This document shows, one piece after another, positions 55,115 through 63,394 of a stretch of 64,000 bases of DNA. Source of the DNA: Pseudoalteromonas caenipelagi (GTDB lineage Bacteria > Pseudomonadota > Gammaproteobacteria > Enterobacterales > Alteromonadaceae); assembly GCF_013140855.1 (NCBI RefSeq), contig NZ_JABBPG010000001.1, positions 248,001 to 312,000 on the forward strand. The letters are read 5' to 3'. A program made the translations under genes and the position numbers. Position 1 is the stretch's first letter, and each line of letters starts with the position of its first letter. A model generated the notes under the pieces. The model searched no databases and had not been told where the DNA came from. It saw only the letters and a program-made list of their open reading frames with translations.

Positions 55115-56386
55115 ATGGCAGGGTCTCCACCGGTAATGCCACCACATGGCACAGCTGAACAGCACAGCGGCACAAATAATATGTTTGCACTAAGTGCACT
55201 CACAACACTGTTTTTTATGTGGGGCTTTATAACCTGCTTAAATGATATTTTGATCCCTTACCTCAAAGCAATGTTTTCGCTTAACTACACTCAAGCTATG
55301 TTGATCCAATTTTGCTTTTTTGGTGCCTACTTTGTGGTCTCACTCCCTGCGGGAAAATTGGTTGCTAAGCTGGGTTTTCAAAGAGGTATTGTAACTGGGT
55401 TACTGGTTGCCGCTCTAGGATGTGCACTTTTTTATCCTGCAGCAGCATTGGCTCAGTATAGCTTGTTTCTTGGGGCGTTATTTGTTTTAGCCAGCGGAAT
55501 TACAATATTACAAGTTTCAGCAAATCCGTTTGTAAGTATATTAGGCAGCCCCAAAACAGCATCTTCTCGCTTGACCATGACTCAAGCATTTAATTCATTG
55601 GGCACTACTGTAGCGCCAGCATTTGGCAGTATGCTGATTTTATCTGCAGGAGTTACCAGTCAAGATGGCAGCGAAGTTCAGTTTTCTTATTTATTGTTAG
55701 CTGGCATGTTATTGGCTCTTGCTTTGGTATTTGCATTGATAAAACTTCCCAGTGTTAAGCATAACGAAGAGCAAAATACGATGACCAGTCGTTTTGCTAT
55801 TTTGCATCACAAACATTTGAGCTTGGGCGCAGTTGCTTTATTTTTATACGTTGGTGGTGAAGTAGCCATTGGCAGCTTTTTAATCAATTACATTGGTCTT
55901 GAAAACATTGCGGGGCTTGAAGAAGCACATGCTGCCCATTTGATTACCTACTATTGGGGCGGCGCAATGGTTGGTCGTTTTGTTGGTGCAGCCGTAATGC
56001 AAAAGGTGAATGCAGCAAATGTACTTGTATTCCACGCGCTTATGGGCGCAATACTGGTGCTGTTGGCAATTTTTACCAATGGTGCGCTGGCAATGTGGTC
56101 TTTACTGCTAGTGGGCTTATGCAACTCTATTATGTTTCCAACAATTTTTAGTTTGGCTATTAACTCTTTGAAAGCGCAAACAGCCCAAGCGTCTGGCTTA
56201 TTATGTTTAGCTATCGTAGGGGGAGCTATTGTGCCACTACTACAAGGCATGCTAGCCGATAATATCGGCCTACAGGCTTCTTTTGTATTGCCCTTATTGT
56301 GCTTTGTTTATATCGCTTACTACGGTTTTGCAGGTACGACACCACAAAAATTTAAACGCTTCGACATTCAACCGGAAAAATTATGA
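55115..56386 (+). CDS. Sugar MFS transporter (FucP/GluP type)
   Basis: A 423-residue membrane protein with about twelve helices. The N-terminal FFMWGFITCLNDILIPYLKAMFSLNYTQAMLIQFCFFGAYF (landmarks MWGFITCLNDILIPYLK and QFCFFGAYF) and QVSANPFVSILG are typical of the FucP/GluP glucose/galactose:H+ symporters. It would take up the glucose released by the GH3 enzyme in the periplasm. GAGGA precedes the ATG. The LacI-type operator lies 105 bases upstream. It overlaps the GH3 gene by 4 bases. Confidence 0.92.
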   Translation: MAGSPPVMPPHGTAEQHSGTNNMFALSALTTLFFMWGFITCLNDILIPYLKAMFSLNYTQAMLIQFCFFGAYFVVSLPAGKLVAKLGFQRGIVTGLLVAALGCALFYPAAALAQYSLFLGALFVLASGITILQVSANPFVSILGSPKTASSRLTMTQAFNSLGTTVAPAFGSMLILSAGVTSQDGSEVQFSYLLLAGMLLALALVFALIKLPSVKHNEEQNTMTSRFAILHHKHLSLGAVALFLYVGGEVAIGSFLINYIGLENIAGLEEAHAAHLITYYWGGAMVGRFVGAAVMQKVNAANVLVFHALMGAILVLLAIFTNGALAMWSLLLVGLCNSIMFPTIFSLAINSLKAQTAQASGLLCLAIVGGAIVPLLQGMLADNIGLQASFVLPLLCFVYIAYYGFAGTTPQKFKRFDIQPEKL

Positions 56387-58920
56387 TGCCAAGAATTTCT
56401 TTAATCACCCCTGTCATGATCGCCGCTTTTGGGTTATCGGGCTGTGCACAAGATTTAGACTCAAAAACAGAGCAAACGACACACGCTGCAAACACGGCTA
56501 TATGGCCTAAATTGCCCAAAACTGTGCCTGTAGATAAAACAGTTGAAAGCAAGGTATCCGCGCTACTGGCAAAAATGACGCTAGAGCAAAAGGTCGCACA
56601 AATGATCCAGCCAGAGATCCGCGATGTCACCGTTGAAGACATGCGCCGCTATGGCTTTGGTTCATATTTAAATGGCGGGGGCGCATTTCCAAACAATAAC
56701 AAGCACGCTACGCCTGCTGACTGGATAGCGTTGGCCGAAAAGATGTATCAAGCATCTGTAGACGATAGCCTTGATGGGATTAATATTCCTACCATGTGGG
56801 GCACCGATGCGGTTCACGGACATAATAACGTCATTGGCGCGACTCTATTTCCTCATAACATAGGGTTAGGCGCCGCTAATAACCCAGAGCTTATTGAAAA
56901 AATAGCCGCTATCACAGCAAAAGAAGTGATGGTTACCGGCATTGATTGGGTATTTGCACCAACCGTTGCCGTTGTGCGTGATGACCGTTGGGGTCGCACC
57001 TACGAAGGTTATTCTGAAGACCCAGCCATCGTTGGCAAGTACGCTGCAGCAATTGTATCAGGATTGCAAGGTCGACCCGGTGATGGCTTTTTAGGTGATC
57101 AACAGGTTATTAGCACCGTTAAACACTTTGTTGGTGATGGTGGCACTCAAGGTGGTGATGATCAAGGTAATAACCTTGATAACGAACAAGACCTGTTTGA
57201 CATACATGCTCAGGGCTACGTACAAGGTTTGGGTGCTGGTGCGCAATCGGTGATGGCTTCTTTTAACAGTTGGCATGGTGAAAAAATACATGGCAACAAA
57301 TACTTGCTCACCGATGTATTAAAAACTCAAATGGGGTTTGACGGTTTTGTGGTCGGTGATTGGAATGGTCACGGCCAAGTGACTGGGTGTAGTAATGAAA
57401 ACTGCAGTCAAAGTATCAATGCAGGACTTGATATATTTATGGTTCCCACTAATGCGTGGAAACCGCTGCTTGAAAATACGATAGCGCAAGTTAAAAATGG
57501 CGAAATAAGCCAAACCCGAATTGATGACGCAGTGTCTCGTATTCTCAGAGTCAAATTTAGGGCGGGCTTATTTGACAAGCCTAGCCCTGCAAACAGAGCG
57601 CTTTCTGGTAAAACTGAACTGATCGGTCACCCTGAACACCGTGCGGTTGCACGTCAAGCGGTACGCGAGTCGCTGGTATTACTTAAAAATAATGACGGTA
57701 TTTTACCACTTAAACCTAGCACGCGTATTTTAGTGGCAGGTGATGGTGCCGACAACATTGGCAAACAATCGGGCGGCTGGACTATTACATGGCAAGGCAC
57801 AGGTAACAGTAATGAAGACTTCCCTGGTGGTAGTTCGATTTATGATGGTATAAATGACGTTGTATCTGCGCACGGCGGACAAGTGCAACTCAGTGTTGAC
57901 GGGTCATTTACTGACAAACCCGATGTAGCAATCGTGGTCTTTGGTGAAGAACCATACGCTGAGGGAAATGGGGATTTAGACAACCTTGATTATCAACGAG
58001 GTCAGGCTAAAGATCTTGCGCTCTTAAAGCAATTAAAAGCCCAAGGTATTCCTGTGGTATCGGTGTTTATTACTGGCCGCCCTCTTTGGGTCAATCCAGA
58101 GATAAACGCATCTGACGCATTTGTCGTCGCTTGGTTACCGGGCTCTGAAGGTAAAGGTGTTGCAGATGTACTGTTTAGTAACGCTGATGGAAAAATTAAC
58201 CACGACTTTAAAGGTCAATTATCTTTTTCGTGGCCTAACAGCCCAGATGATACCGCTGTGAATGTTGGTAACGAACAGTACGCCCCCCTATTTGCCTATG
58301 GCTATGGATTAACTTATCGCGACCAAACAAACCTGCCGTTACTGTCTGAAGAAATTACTCAGACTGCAAACTCTGTTAGTAAATTAGCGATTATGCAAGG
58401 CACGGTAAAATCTCCTTGGTCGTTACAACTGCATAGCGCTGAAAAGTCATTGACCATGACAAGCAATACTGCAAAATTAGAGAGTGTAAGGGTGAGAACC
58501 ACAGACCGATTTGTACAAGAAGATGCACGTGCAATTCATTTTATGAGTAGTGAGATCAGTAAAGTTGCAATCGCTCATGTATTTCCTGAAGACTTGCGTG
58601 CATTTAACAGCAAAGGAAGTGTGCTAAGTTTCGATATGTTGCTCAATAGTGATGTATCGAATGACGCAAAAGTTGGTATCAATTGCGATGTGGCGTGTTC
58701 GCAAGGAGTTTTACTATCAAAATTAGTTACAAATAAGGATAAGGGTAAGTGGAAAACAATTCACATTGCTACTAATTGTTTTGCCAACGACACCGACAAT
58801 ATGGCAAAAGTGTATAGCCCTTTTGCTATCGCAAGCAAAGGACCTCTTAATTTAGTCGTTTCTAATATATCTTTCAATACCAACACAGATACAGCGCTTG
58901 TGCACTCTTGCAGCGAATAA
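56383..58920 (+). CDS. GH3 beta-glucosidase (exo-beta-glucanase type), lipoprotein
   Basis: An 845-residue enzyme. A signal peptide with lipobox GLSGC (Cys about residue 21) predicts a lipid-anchored periplasmic or surface location. The GH3 N-terminal barrel carries WGTDAVHGHNNV near residue 143 and the nucleophile Asp in FVVGDWNGHG near residue 325. The C-terminal GH3 domain (RESLVLLKNNDGILPL) is followed by a ~170-residue beta domain similar to that of marine ExoP-type enzymes. It releases glucose from beta-glucan oligosaccharides. It is coupled by overlap (ATGA) to the glucose transporter. A second ATG directly follows the first. Confidence 0.93.
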   Translation: MMPRISLITPVMIAAFGLSGCAQDLDSKTEQTTHAANTAIWPKLPKTVPVDKTVESKVSALLAKMTLEQKVAQMIQPEIRDVTVEDMRRYGFGSYLNGGGAFPNNNKHATPADWIALAEKMYQASVDDSLDGINIPTMWGTDAVHGHNNVIGATLFPHNIGLGAANNPELIEKIAAITAKEVMVTGIDWVFAPTVAVVRDDRWGRTYEGYSEDPAIVGKYAAAIVSGLQGRPGDGFLGDQQVISTVKHFVGDGGTQGGDDQGNNLDNEQDLFDIHAQGYVQGLGAGAQSVMASFNSWHGEKIHGNKYLLTDVLKTQMGFDGFVVGDWNGHGQVTGCSNENCSQSINAGLDIFMVPTNAWKPLLENTIAQVKNGEISQTRIDDAVSRILRVKFRAGLFDKPSPANRALSGKTELIGHPEHRAVARQAVRESLVLLKNNDGILPLKPSTRILVAGDGADNIGKQSGGWTITWQGTGNSNEDFPGGSSIYDGINDVVSAHGGQVQLSVDGSFTDKPDVAIVVFGEEPYAEGNGDLDNLDYQRGQAKDLALLKQLKAQGIPVVSVFITGRPLWVNPEINASDAFVVAWLPGSEGKGVADVLFSNADGKINHDFKGQLSFSWPNSPDDTAVNVGNEQYAPLFAYGYGLTYRDQTNLPLLSEEITQTANSVSKLAIMQGTVKSPWSLQLHSAEKSLTMTSNTAKLESVRVRTTDRFVQEDARAIHFMSSEISKVAIAHVFPEDLRAFNSKGSVLSFDMLLNSDVSNDAKVGINCDVACSQGVLLSKLVTNKDKGKWKTIHIATNCFANDTDNMAKVYSPFAIASKGPLNLVVSNISFNTNTDTALVHSCSE

Positions 58921-58941
58921 GTCAGATTAAAAATATGTTTA

Positions 58942-58973
58942 TATCTCAAAAGGCCGACAGGCCCTTTGAGATA
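58942..58973 (+). terminator. Hairpin after the GH3 gene
   Basis: Stem TATCTCAAA..GGCC paired with GGCC..TTTGAGATA (one mismatch), 22 bases after the stop. There is no T run, so it may mainly protect the 3' end. Confidence 0.55.
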
Positions 58974-59337
58974 AACAAATTAGATGAGGGAGCGCAACGC
59001 AGTTTTAGAACTAATTTAACCTGCCACTAAAAAGTGCCGTTAAAATAAGTGAGTGAAGTAAAAATACAAGCCATTTTTCAGGTTAATGATTTGAATAAGT
59101 CTTAAATTTGGCCTGTCAGATTCGTTCAATAGACCTCAATAAAACCAGACAGTCGCTGATGTGCCAAGCTTGGTCGTTCAACAGCAAATTAATATCTTAA
59201 ATCTATTTACGATAAGGACGCTCAACCGAGTCATTTCTGGACAGAATTGAGTTAGAGACTAAGGACAGTTTCGCGCCAGAAGCAGCCGTTAAATAGTATT
59301 ATTAAAATCAACAACTCTGACCCCATAGATTACCTTT
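58974..59337. other. 364-base gap with mobile-element debris
   Basis: No gene. Close to its right end (59313-59332) lies AACTCTGACCCCATAGATTA, a 20-base motif that matches at 17 positions with sequences just after each IS4 transposase fragment. The rest is not recognised. Confidence 0.45.
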
Positions 59338-59694
59338 TTAATATAGAAAATATCTAATATTTGCAGTTTTCCAACTTTCCCAACCGTTACAGCTCGTAGG
59401 GACATCGTCCCCGTCAAACCAGACGCTGCCCATTTGAGCGTTAGTGGATTTGGCATGCATTAACATTGAAAGCAAAGAATTACACATCTCCGGACTAGTT
59501 TTGTAGTTCGTTCCTGGAACGCTCCACTCTTGATTCGGTTGACAAATAAACACAGCCTGATTCATGGAGCTTAACTTAAGCATGATTTTATTTGATGAAT
59601 GAAGACCTAATTTTTCTACAGTGCCAGTACATTTGATTGTTCCTGAAAGCACCGGAGGCGACATTATTAAAAGTAGTAGTAGAAATTTTTTCAT
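59338..59694 (-). CDS. Small secreted cysteine-containing protein (118 residues)
   Basis: Signal peptide MKKFLLLLLIMSPPVLSG, then a ~100-residue exported domain with four cysteines (in IKCTG, FICQPN, PEMCNS and PTSCNGW) and a C-terminal WESWKTANIRYFLY. AAGGA lies upstream of the ATG, and an attC-like sequence ends 17 bases upstream of it. The C-terminal pattern (AxSTN, later C-G, then W and IR) loosely parallels the secreted protein at 62827-63141. The function is unknown. Small exported proteins of this kind are common in vibrio-type integron cassettes. Confidence 0.7.
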   Translation of the reverse strand: MKKFLLLLLIMSPPVLSGTIKCTGTVEKLGLHSSNKIMLKLSSMNQAVFICQPNQEWSVPGTNYKTSPEMCNSLLSMLMHAKSTNAQMGSVWFDGDDVPTSCNGWESWKTANIRYFLY

Positions 59695-59711
59695 GAGGTT
59701 TCCTTGTGAAA

Positions 59712-59784
59712 GCTAACGCCCAAATATGGGGCTGATTAATAGTTTACTAAAATGTGAAGCGAAGCGGAACCGAACAAACTGTTA
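59712..59784 (-). other. Integron attC-like sequence B
   Basis: Read on the minus strand it runs from TAACAGTTTGTTC to GCCCCATATTTGGGCGTTAGC and ends 17 bases before the ATG of the small secreted protein. It is 73 bases long. It shares both ends and nearly the same length with attC-like sequence A at 4726-4796. The right end also recalls the TAACGCCC..GGGGCTG end of Vibrio repeats on the complementary strand. No integrase is present in the window. Confidence 0.4.
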
Positions 59785-59802
59785 CGAATCCGACTTTAAT
59801 AG

Positions 59803-59830
59803 AAACTAAGATGGACAAACTAAGATGGAC
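59803..59830 (+). repeat. Two tandem copies of a 14-bp unit
   Basis: AAACTAAGATGGAC occurs twice in direct succession without mismatch, next to the start of a diverged ~100-base repeat. Confidence 0.9.
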
Positions 59831-59923
59831 AGGCTCTTAAAGTCATGCTTAAAATCTCTGACCTTGTCTTTTTAATCCCTCAAGTTCATTTCAATATTAA
59901 CCGATATGTTCCCAAAAAGTAAC
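59827..59923 (+). repeat. Diverged ~100-base direct repeat, left copy
   Basis: Aligns by eye with 60728-60828: both begin GGACA..C.CTTAAA and end GTTCCCAAAA.GTAAC with scattered mismatches and small indels between. The two copies flank the first IS4/secreted-gene fragment. Confidence 0.45.
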
Positions 59924-59928
59924 TTCCC

Positions 59929-60444
59929 TGCCAGCTTGTTGTCTACAAGCAAAAAGCGAAAGGAAGAAAAGAACTCAATCGTTCGGGAAAACCAAAACAA
60001 TCAAAGCATGCAAAAGTGCATATTAAATCAGCGAGAGATCCATGGCTTATCTCTAGCTCACTTCCTTATTCACGTAACTCTGCAACTAAGCTAGTCAAGA
60101 TTTACCAGCTAAGAATGCAGATAGAAGAAGGATTTAGAGATATGAAAAGTCGGCGTTTTGGACAAGGGTTCACATACAATAAAGCAACCATTCAAAGCCG
60201 TTTATCCTTGCTTGTATTGCTCACCACCTTGGCACACTGGTTTCTTATGATTTTAGGCATGACGGTTAAACTTGAGAACAAGCATAGACAGTACCAAGCT
60301 AACTCTTTAAAAACAGGCAACATACTGTCATTACAATTTATTGGTCAACGTGTCGCTGTAGATAAAGGCGTAAGGCTGTATATGCGAAGCTGCTTAAATG
60401 CAATTAAGCAGCTTCAAAATGTGGGAGCTGAAAATGATTATTGA
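59929..60444 (+). pseudogene. IS4-family transposase fragment, copy 1 (C-terminal ~170 residues)
   Basis: In frame with the longer copy at 62031-62779 and nearly identical to it (one substitution seen, Ala to Glu in KGRK-LNRSG). It retains the YREK-type region YQLRMQIEEGFRDMK with the last catalytic glutamate but lacks everything upstream, including the first two catalytic aspartates. An in-frame stop (TAA at 59920) lies just before the junction. It cannot encode an active enzyme. It is part of a long direct repeat. Confidence 0.85.
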
Positions 60445-60474
60445 AACGTATAATGATTTTGTGGGGATCGTACA

Positions 60475-60494
60475 GACTCTGCCCCCATTGATTA
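60475..60494 (+). repeat. CTCTG-CCCCAT motif, copy after IS4 fragment 1
   Basis: GACTCTGCCCCCATTGATTA. The same 20 bases recur at 62810-62829, and a 17/20 match lies at 59313-59332. It may mark the end of the IS4 element or a REP-like end. Confidence 0.6.
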
Positions 60495-60503
60495 TTCCAT
60501 TGA

Positions 60504-60715
60504 TTATTTCGTTACTCTTACCCAAGATACAACTGACCTATTACCTTCACAAGTTTTTGTATCATGGAATGCTAAATTATTGTTCGTGGTGAAGGCTGTA
60601 AGCACAATTGAAAATTTCCTATTCGCTACCGATTCGTTTGGGCTTTTAACTCGATATAAAGAACTACCGCAACCATGGGGAACGTTAGAGTTAAACTCAA
60701 AAACAGTTGAGTCGC
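60504..60715 (-). pseudogene. Truncated duplicate of the small secreted protein gene
   Basis: Identical over its length to the C-terminal ~70 residues of the protein at 62827-63141 (from DSTVFEFNSN to SWVRVTK) but lacking the signal peptide and start. The open frame continues to 60737 into unrelated sequence without a plausible start signal. Without a signal peptide it could not be exported. Confidence 0.8.
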
Positions 60716-60727
60716 CAATCTTAAAAA

Positions 60728-60828
60728 GGACACACACTTAAAAAGGATCTCGGTTAAATTTTGCGCCTTGGGCCCTTTAATTTACCAAACTCACATTTAA
60801 CTTAATCTGCACGTTCCCAAAAGGTAAC
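60728..60828 (+). repeat. Diverged ~100-base direct repeat, right copy
   Basis: Partner of 59827-59923. It lies 12 bases past the end of the long repeat copy 1. Confidence 0.45.
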
Positions 60829-60953
60829 TTTCAGTAATCTAAAATCGCTTTTTGGTTGTTGATTACATTAAAATAACAAAGCTACTGGCACAGTTTATCG
60901 CATCTCGGTCTATGCCTTAGCGAGGTGTAGGTGATTAGGTTGACTTATTGAGG

Positions 60954-61928
60954 TTAAGTTAACAGCGTTTTACTGCTTTTTATACTGCTTCGTCGTTTAT
61001 GTTGTGCGCGTTCACAGTACATATCTAACGAATGTGCTTTGCCTACGGCACCATGAAAAACACGTTCAAACTGGGTGGTCAGTTTTAGCCAGTTTTCGGC
61101 CTGAATATTGAGGCGCTGCAGAATCAGAGCTTGGTATGATTCTATGTGCCCTCGTTTATCTGCTCGTATGCATTTTCCAGTGAGTTCAACCAGCTCTAGA
61201 TAAGATTTCAGCTCAAAAGGCAATCCTTTTGGCATATGTTTTCTGGGACTACCTACAAAACGGGCTAGTTGTTTAGGTTGTTTTCCTAATGTGGCAGCTT
61301 CACAGCGTTTTTTGATGCTGGTATGTTCTGATTGTTCCGGGGTCCGTGCCATTTTCGCGCGTATTGGATTTAAATCTACGTATGCCATGCAGGCCATCAG
61401 TGCTGCGTCGTCTAACAGCGCTTGGCTTTTAAATCGCCCTTCCCAAAAGTGGCCTGTGCATTTATCTTCTTTGTTGGCACGGCGGGCTATGTGCTCGTTT
61501 AGCACGCGCATAAACCAACTAATGCTCGATAAGCGGTTTCGGTACTCTTTGATATCTTTACTTAAAAAGAACCGCTGACCTTCATCTAACGCTTCACCAT
61601 TGAGATATTTATGGCTGAGCAGTGTGCCTTTAAACAATTTATGCCAACGTAGTAAAATAGCTCTATCACCCAATCTTTGTGCTTTTTTATCATCTACATA
61701 CAGCACAATATGAGTGTGGTTACTCATCACCGCATAGGCACAGACATCAATACAAAACACCTGCGCTAAAAACAACAAACGCTCTTCTACCCAGCCTCGT
61801 CGATGCTCATACGACTTACCCGTGAGTTTATCTTCGCCGCACAAAAACGCACGGCGAACACAACGCGAAACACAGTGATAATACTTAGTATCGGATAGGC
61901 TAATTTGACACTTCCTTGCTAATCCCAT
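60954..61928 (-). CDS. Y1 (IS200-like, REP-associated type) transposase
   Basis: A 324-residue protein with the Y1_Tnp fold: N-terminal YYHCVSRCVRRAFLCG, the HUH motif SNHTHIVLYV (His71 and His73), and GHFWEGRFKSQALLDDAALMACMAYVDLNPIRAKM (landmarks GHFWEGRFKSQAL and AYVDLNPIRAKM) in the catalytic tyrosine region. It nicks and joins single-stranded DNA through a phosphotyrosine. AAGGAGTG lies 6 bases before the ATG and the frame is intact. It resembles the transposases widespread in Shewanella, Vibrio and Pseudoalteromonas. Confidence 0.9.
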   Translation of the reverse strand: MGLARKCQISLSDTKYYHCVSRCVRRAFLCGEDKLTGKSYEHRRGWVEERLLFLAQVFCIDVCAYAVMSNHTHIVLYVDDKKAQRLGDRAILLRWHKLFKGTLLSHKYLNGEALDEGQRFFLSKDIKEYRNRLSSISWFMRVLNEHIARRANKEDKCTGHFWEGRFKSQALLDDAALMACMAYVDLNPIRAKMARTPEQSEHTSIKKRCEAATLGKQPKQLARFVGSPRKHMPKGLPFELKSYLELVELTGKCIRADKRGHIESYQALILQRLNIQAENWLKLTTQFERVFHGAVGKAHSLDMYCERAQHKRRSSIKSSKTLLT

Positions 61929-62030
61929 CGTTCACTCCTTGAACTGAGAATTGAAATGATTTTGAAGAACTCAAAGTATAGAAAAGTCACTTAAAGTTTC
62001 AAATTCGAGTGCCTGTCCTTTACAAATTTT

Positions 62031-62779
62031 GCAAATTTTATCAGCGAGATTGTAAGCCTATTATTGTCACTGATGCAGGTTTTAAAACACCTTGGTTTCG
62101 CAGTGTGTTAGCACAAGGTTCGGACTTTGTTAGTAGAACCCGACTACCAAACTTTTACTCTGTTGACGGGGAGTGTTGGCAATGTATTACACACCTTTAC
62201 AGAAAAGCGACACAACATGCTCAAGCATTTATTGGCTGCATTGCTCGTAGCAACCCCCTAAAGTGCCAGCTTGTTGTCTACAAGCAAAAAGCGAAAGGAA
62301 GAAAAGCACTCAATCGTTCGGGAAAACCAAAACAATCAAAGCATGCAAAAGTGCATATTAAATCAGCGAGAGATCCATGGCTTATCTCTAGCTCACTTCC
62401 TTATTCACGTAACTCTGCAACTAAGCTAGTCAAGATTTACCAGCTAAGAATGCAGATAGAAGAAGGATTTAGAGATATGAAAAGTCGGCGTTTTGGACAA
62501 GGGTTCACATACAATAAAGCAACCATTCAAAGCCGTTTATCCTTGCTTGTATTGCTCACCACCTTGGCACACTGGTTTCTTATGATTTTAGGCATGACGG
62601 TTAAACTTGAGAACAAGCATAGACAGTACCAAGCTAACTCTTTAAAAACAGGCAACATACTGTCATTACAATTTATTGGTCAACGTGTCGCTGTAGATAA
62701 AGGCGTAAGGCTGTATATGCGAAGCTGCTTAAATGCAATTAAGCAGCTTCAAAATGTGGGAGCTGAAAATGATTATTGA
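62031..62779 (+). pseudogene. IS4-family transposase, 5'-truncated, copy 2 (~250 residues)
   Basis: The protein resumes at YQRDCKPIIVTDAGF (second catalytic region with the conserved Asp) and runs through GSDFVSRTRLPNF to YQLRMQIEEGFRDMKSRRFG (Y-R-E-K signature with the last catalytic Glu) and the natural C terminus. The N-terminal half, including the first Asp, is missing; the frame upstream reads into the flank of the Y1 element. A GTG at 62009 opens the frame but is not native. It is a relic, possibly cut by the Y1 element. Confidence 0.87.
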
Positions 62780-63038
62780 AACGTATAATGATTTTGTGGG
62801 GATCGTACAGACTCTGCCCCCATTGATTATTTCGTTACTCTTACCCAAGATACAACTGACCTATTACCTTCACAAGTTTTTGTATCATGGAATGCTAAAT
62901 TATTGTTCGTGGTGAAGGCTGTAAGCACAATTGAAAATTTCCTATTCGCTACCGATTCGTTTGGGCTTTTAACTCGATATAAAGAACTACCGCAACCATG
63001 GGGAACGTTAGAGTTAAACTCAAAAACAGTTGAGTCGC
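62264..63038 (+). repeat. Long direct repeat, copy 2 (775 bases)
   Basis: Partner of 59929-60715, in the same orientation, offset by 2,335 bases at the left and 2,323 at the right end because of the 12-base unit. This copy continues into longer IS4 sequence on the left and into the intact secreted-protein gene on the right, so it is the probable parent. Confidence 0.9.
62810..62829 (+). repeat. CTCTG-CCCCAT motif, copy after IS4 fragment 2
   Basis: GACTCTGCCCCCATTGATTA, identical to 60475-60494. It overlaps the stop codon of the convergent secreted-protein gene. Confidence 0.6.
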
Positions 63039-63141
63039 TGTCCAATTGATAGACATAATTTACCTGACTTGTACCGACATCTTTGCCAGCAAATGCTTGC
63101 ACCGAGAAAAATGCTAGAAAAAGCATCACAAATTTATTCAT
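62827..63141 (-). CDS. Small secreted cysteine-containing protein (104 residues)
   Basis: Signal peptide MNKFVMLFLAFFSVQAFAG followed by an ~85-residue exported domain with two cysteines (PHGCGSSLYRVKS and TKTCEGNRSVVSW), probably one disulfide. GAGGA precedes the ATG. The sequence type YRVKSPNE..ANRKFS..LTAFT is seen in small exported proteins of vibrios and Pseudoalteromonas of unknown function. Its 3' end meets the IS4 relic, and a truncated copy lies at 60504-60715. The shared C-terminal pattern with 59338-59694 hints at a common fold. Confidence 0.75.
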   Translation of the reverse strand: MNKFVMLFLAFFSVQAFAGKDVGTSQVNYVYQLDSDSTVFEFNSNVPHGCGSSLYRVKSPNESVANRKFSIVLTAFTTNNNLAFHDTKTCEGNRSVVSWVRVTK

Positions 63142-63350
63142 TTTATCCTCTAATTGCTTTCAATTTATTGGTATAACAGTGAATTCAGGTTAATGCTCTA
63201 CCCACTAGAACCACATCACACCAACTAACAAATTTTAATTATGCCAAATATTAACATATTAACTACCTTTTTGTCCCCAAATAATCCACAAGAGTCAAAG
63301 GTCAAAACGAGAATTTACTTAAGCAAGAATCGAAAAACGCGGGCCAACAA

Positions 63351-63378
63351 AAAAGCCCAGCAACATGGCTGGGCTTTT
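63351..63378 (-). terminator. Rho-independent terminator of the E2 gene
   Basis: Stem AAAAGCCCAGC / GCTGGGCTTTT with a 6-base loop, 17 bases past the E2 stop; on the minus strand it is followed by TTTT. Confidence 0.88.
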
Positions 63379-63394
63379 GATAATTAATAATGAG

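Larger units (their letters stand above)
59929..60715 (+). repeat. Long direct repeat, copy 1 (787 bases)
   Basis: Matches 62264-63038 almost base for base: one substitution and one 12-base extra unit (ATTGATTATTCC, tandem with ATTGATTATTTC) in this copy near 60487-60510. It holds the end of the IS4 transposase and most of a secreted-protein gene. Confidence 0.9.
60723..62023 (-). mobile_element. Possible IS200/REP-type transposon unit
   Basis: Spans the Y1 transposase gene. The left end reads AAAAAGGACACACACTTAAA on the plus strand and the right end AAAGGACAGGCACTCGAA on the minus strand, so similar motifs face each other. The IS4 reading frame of copy 2 resumes just beyond the right end. 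Boundaries are tentative; no target duplication was confirmed. Confidence 0.35.

Noticed and set aside
59803..59830. Possible start of a CRISPR array
   Set aside because: Only two adjacent 14-base units without spacers; this is a simple tandem duplication.
60504..60737. Intact second gene for the small secreted protein
   Set aside because: The copy ends at the repeat boundary (60715) without signal peptide or start. The extra codons to 60737 come from unrelated flank.
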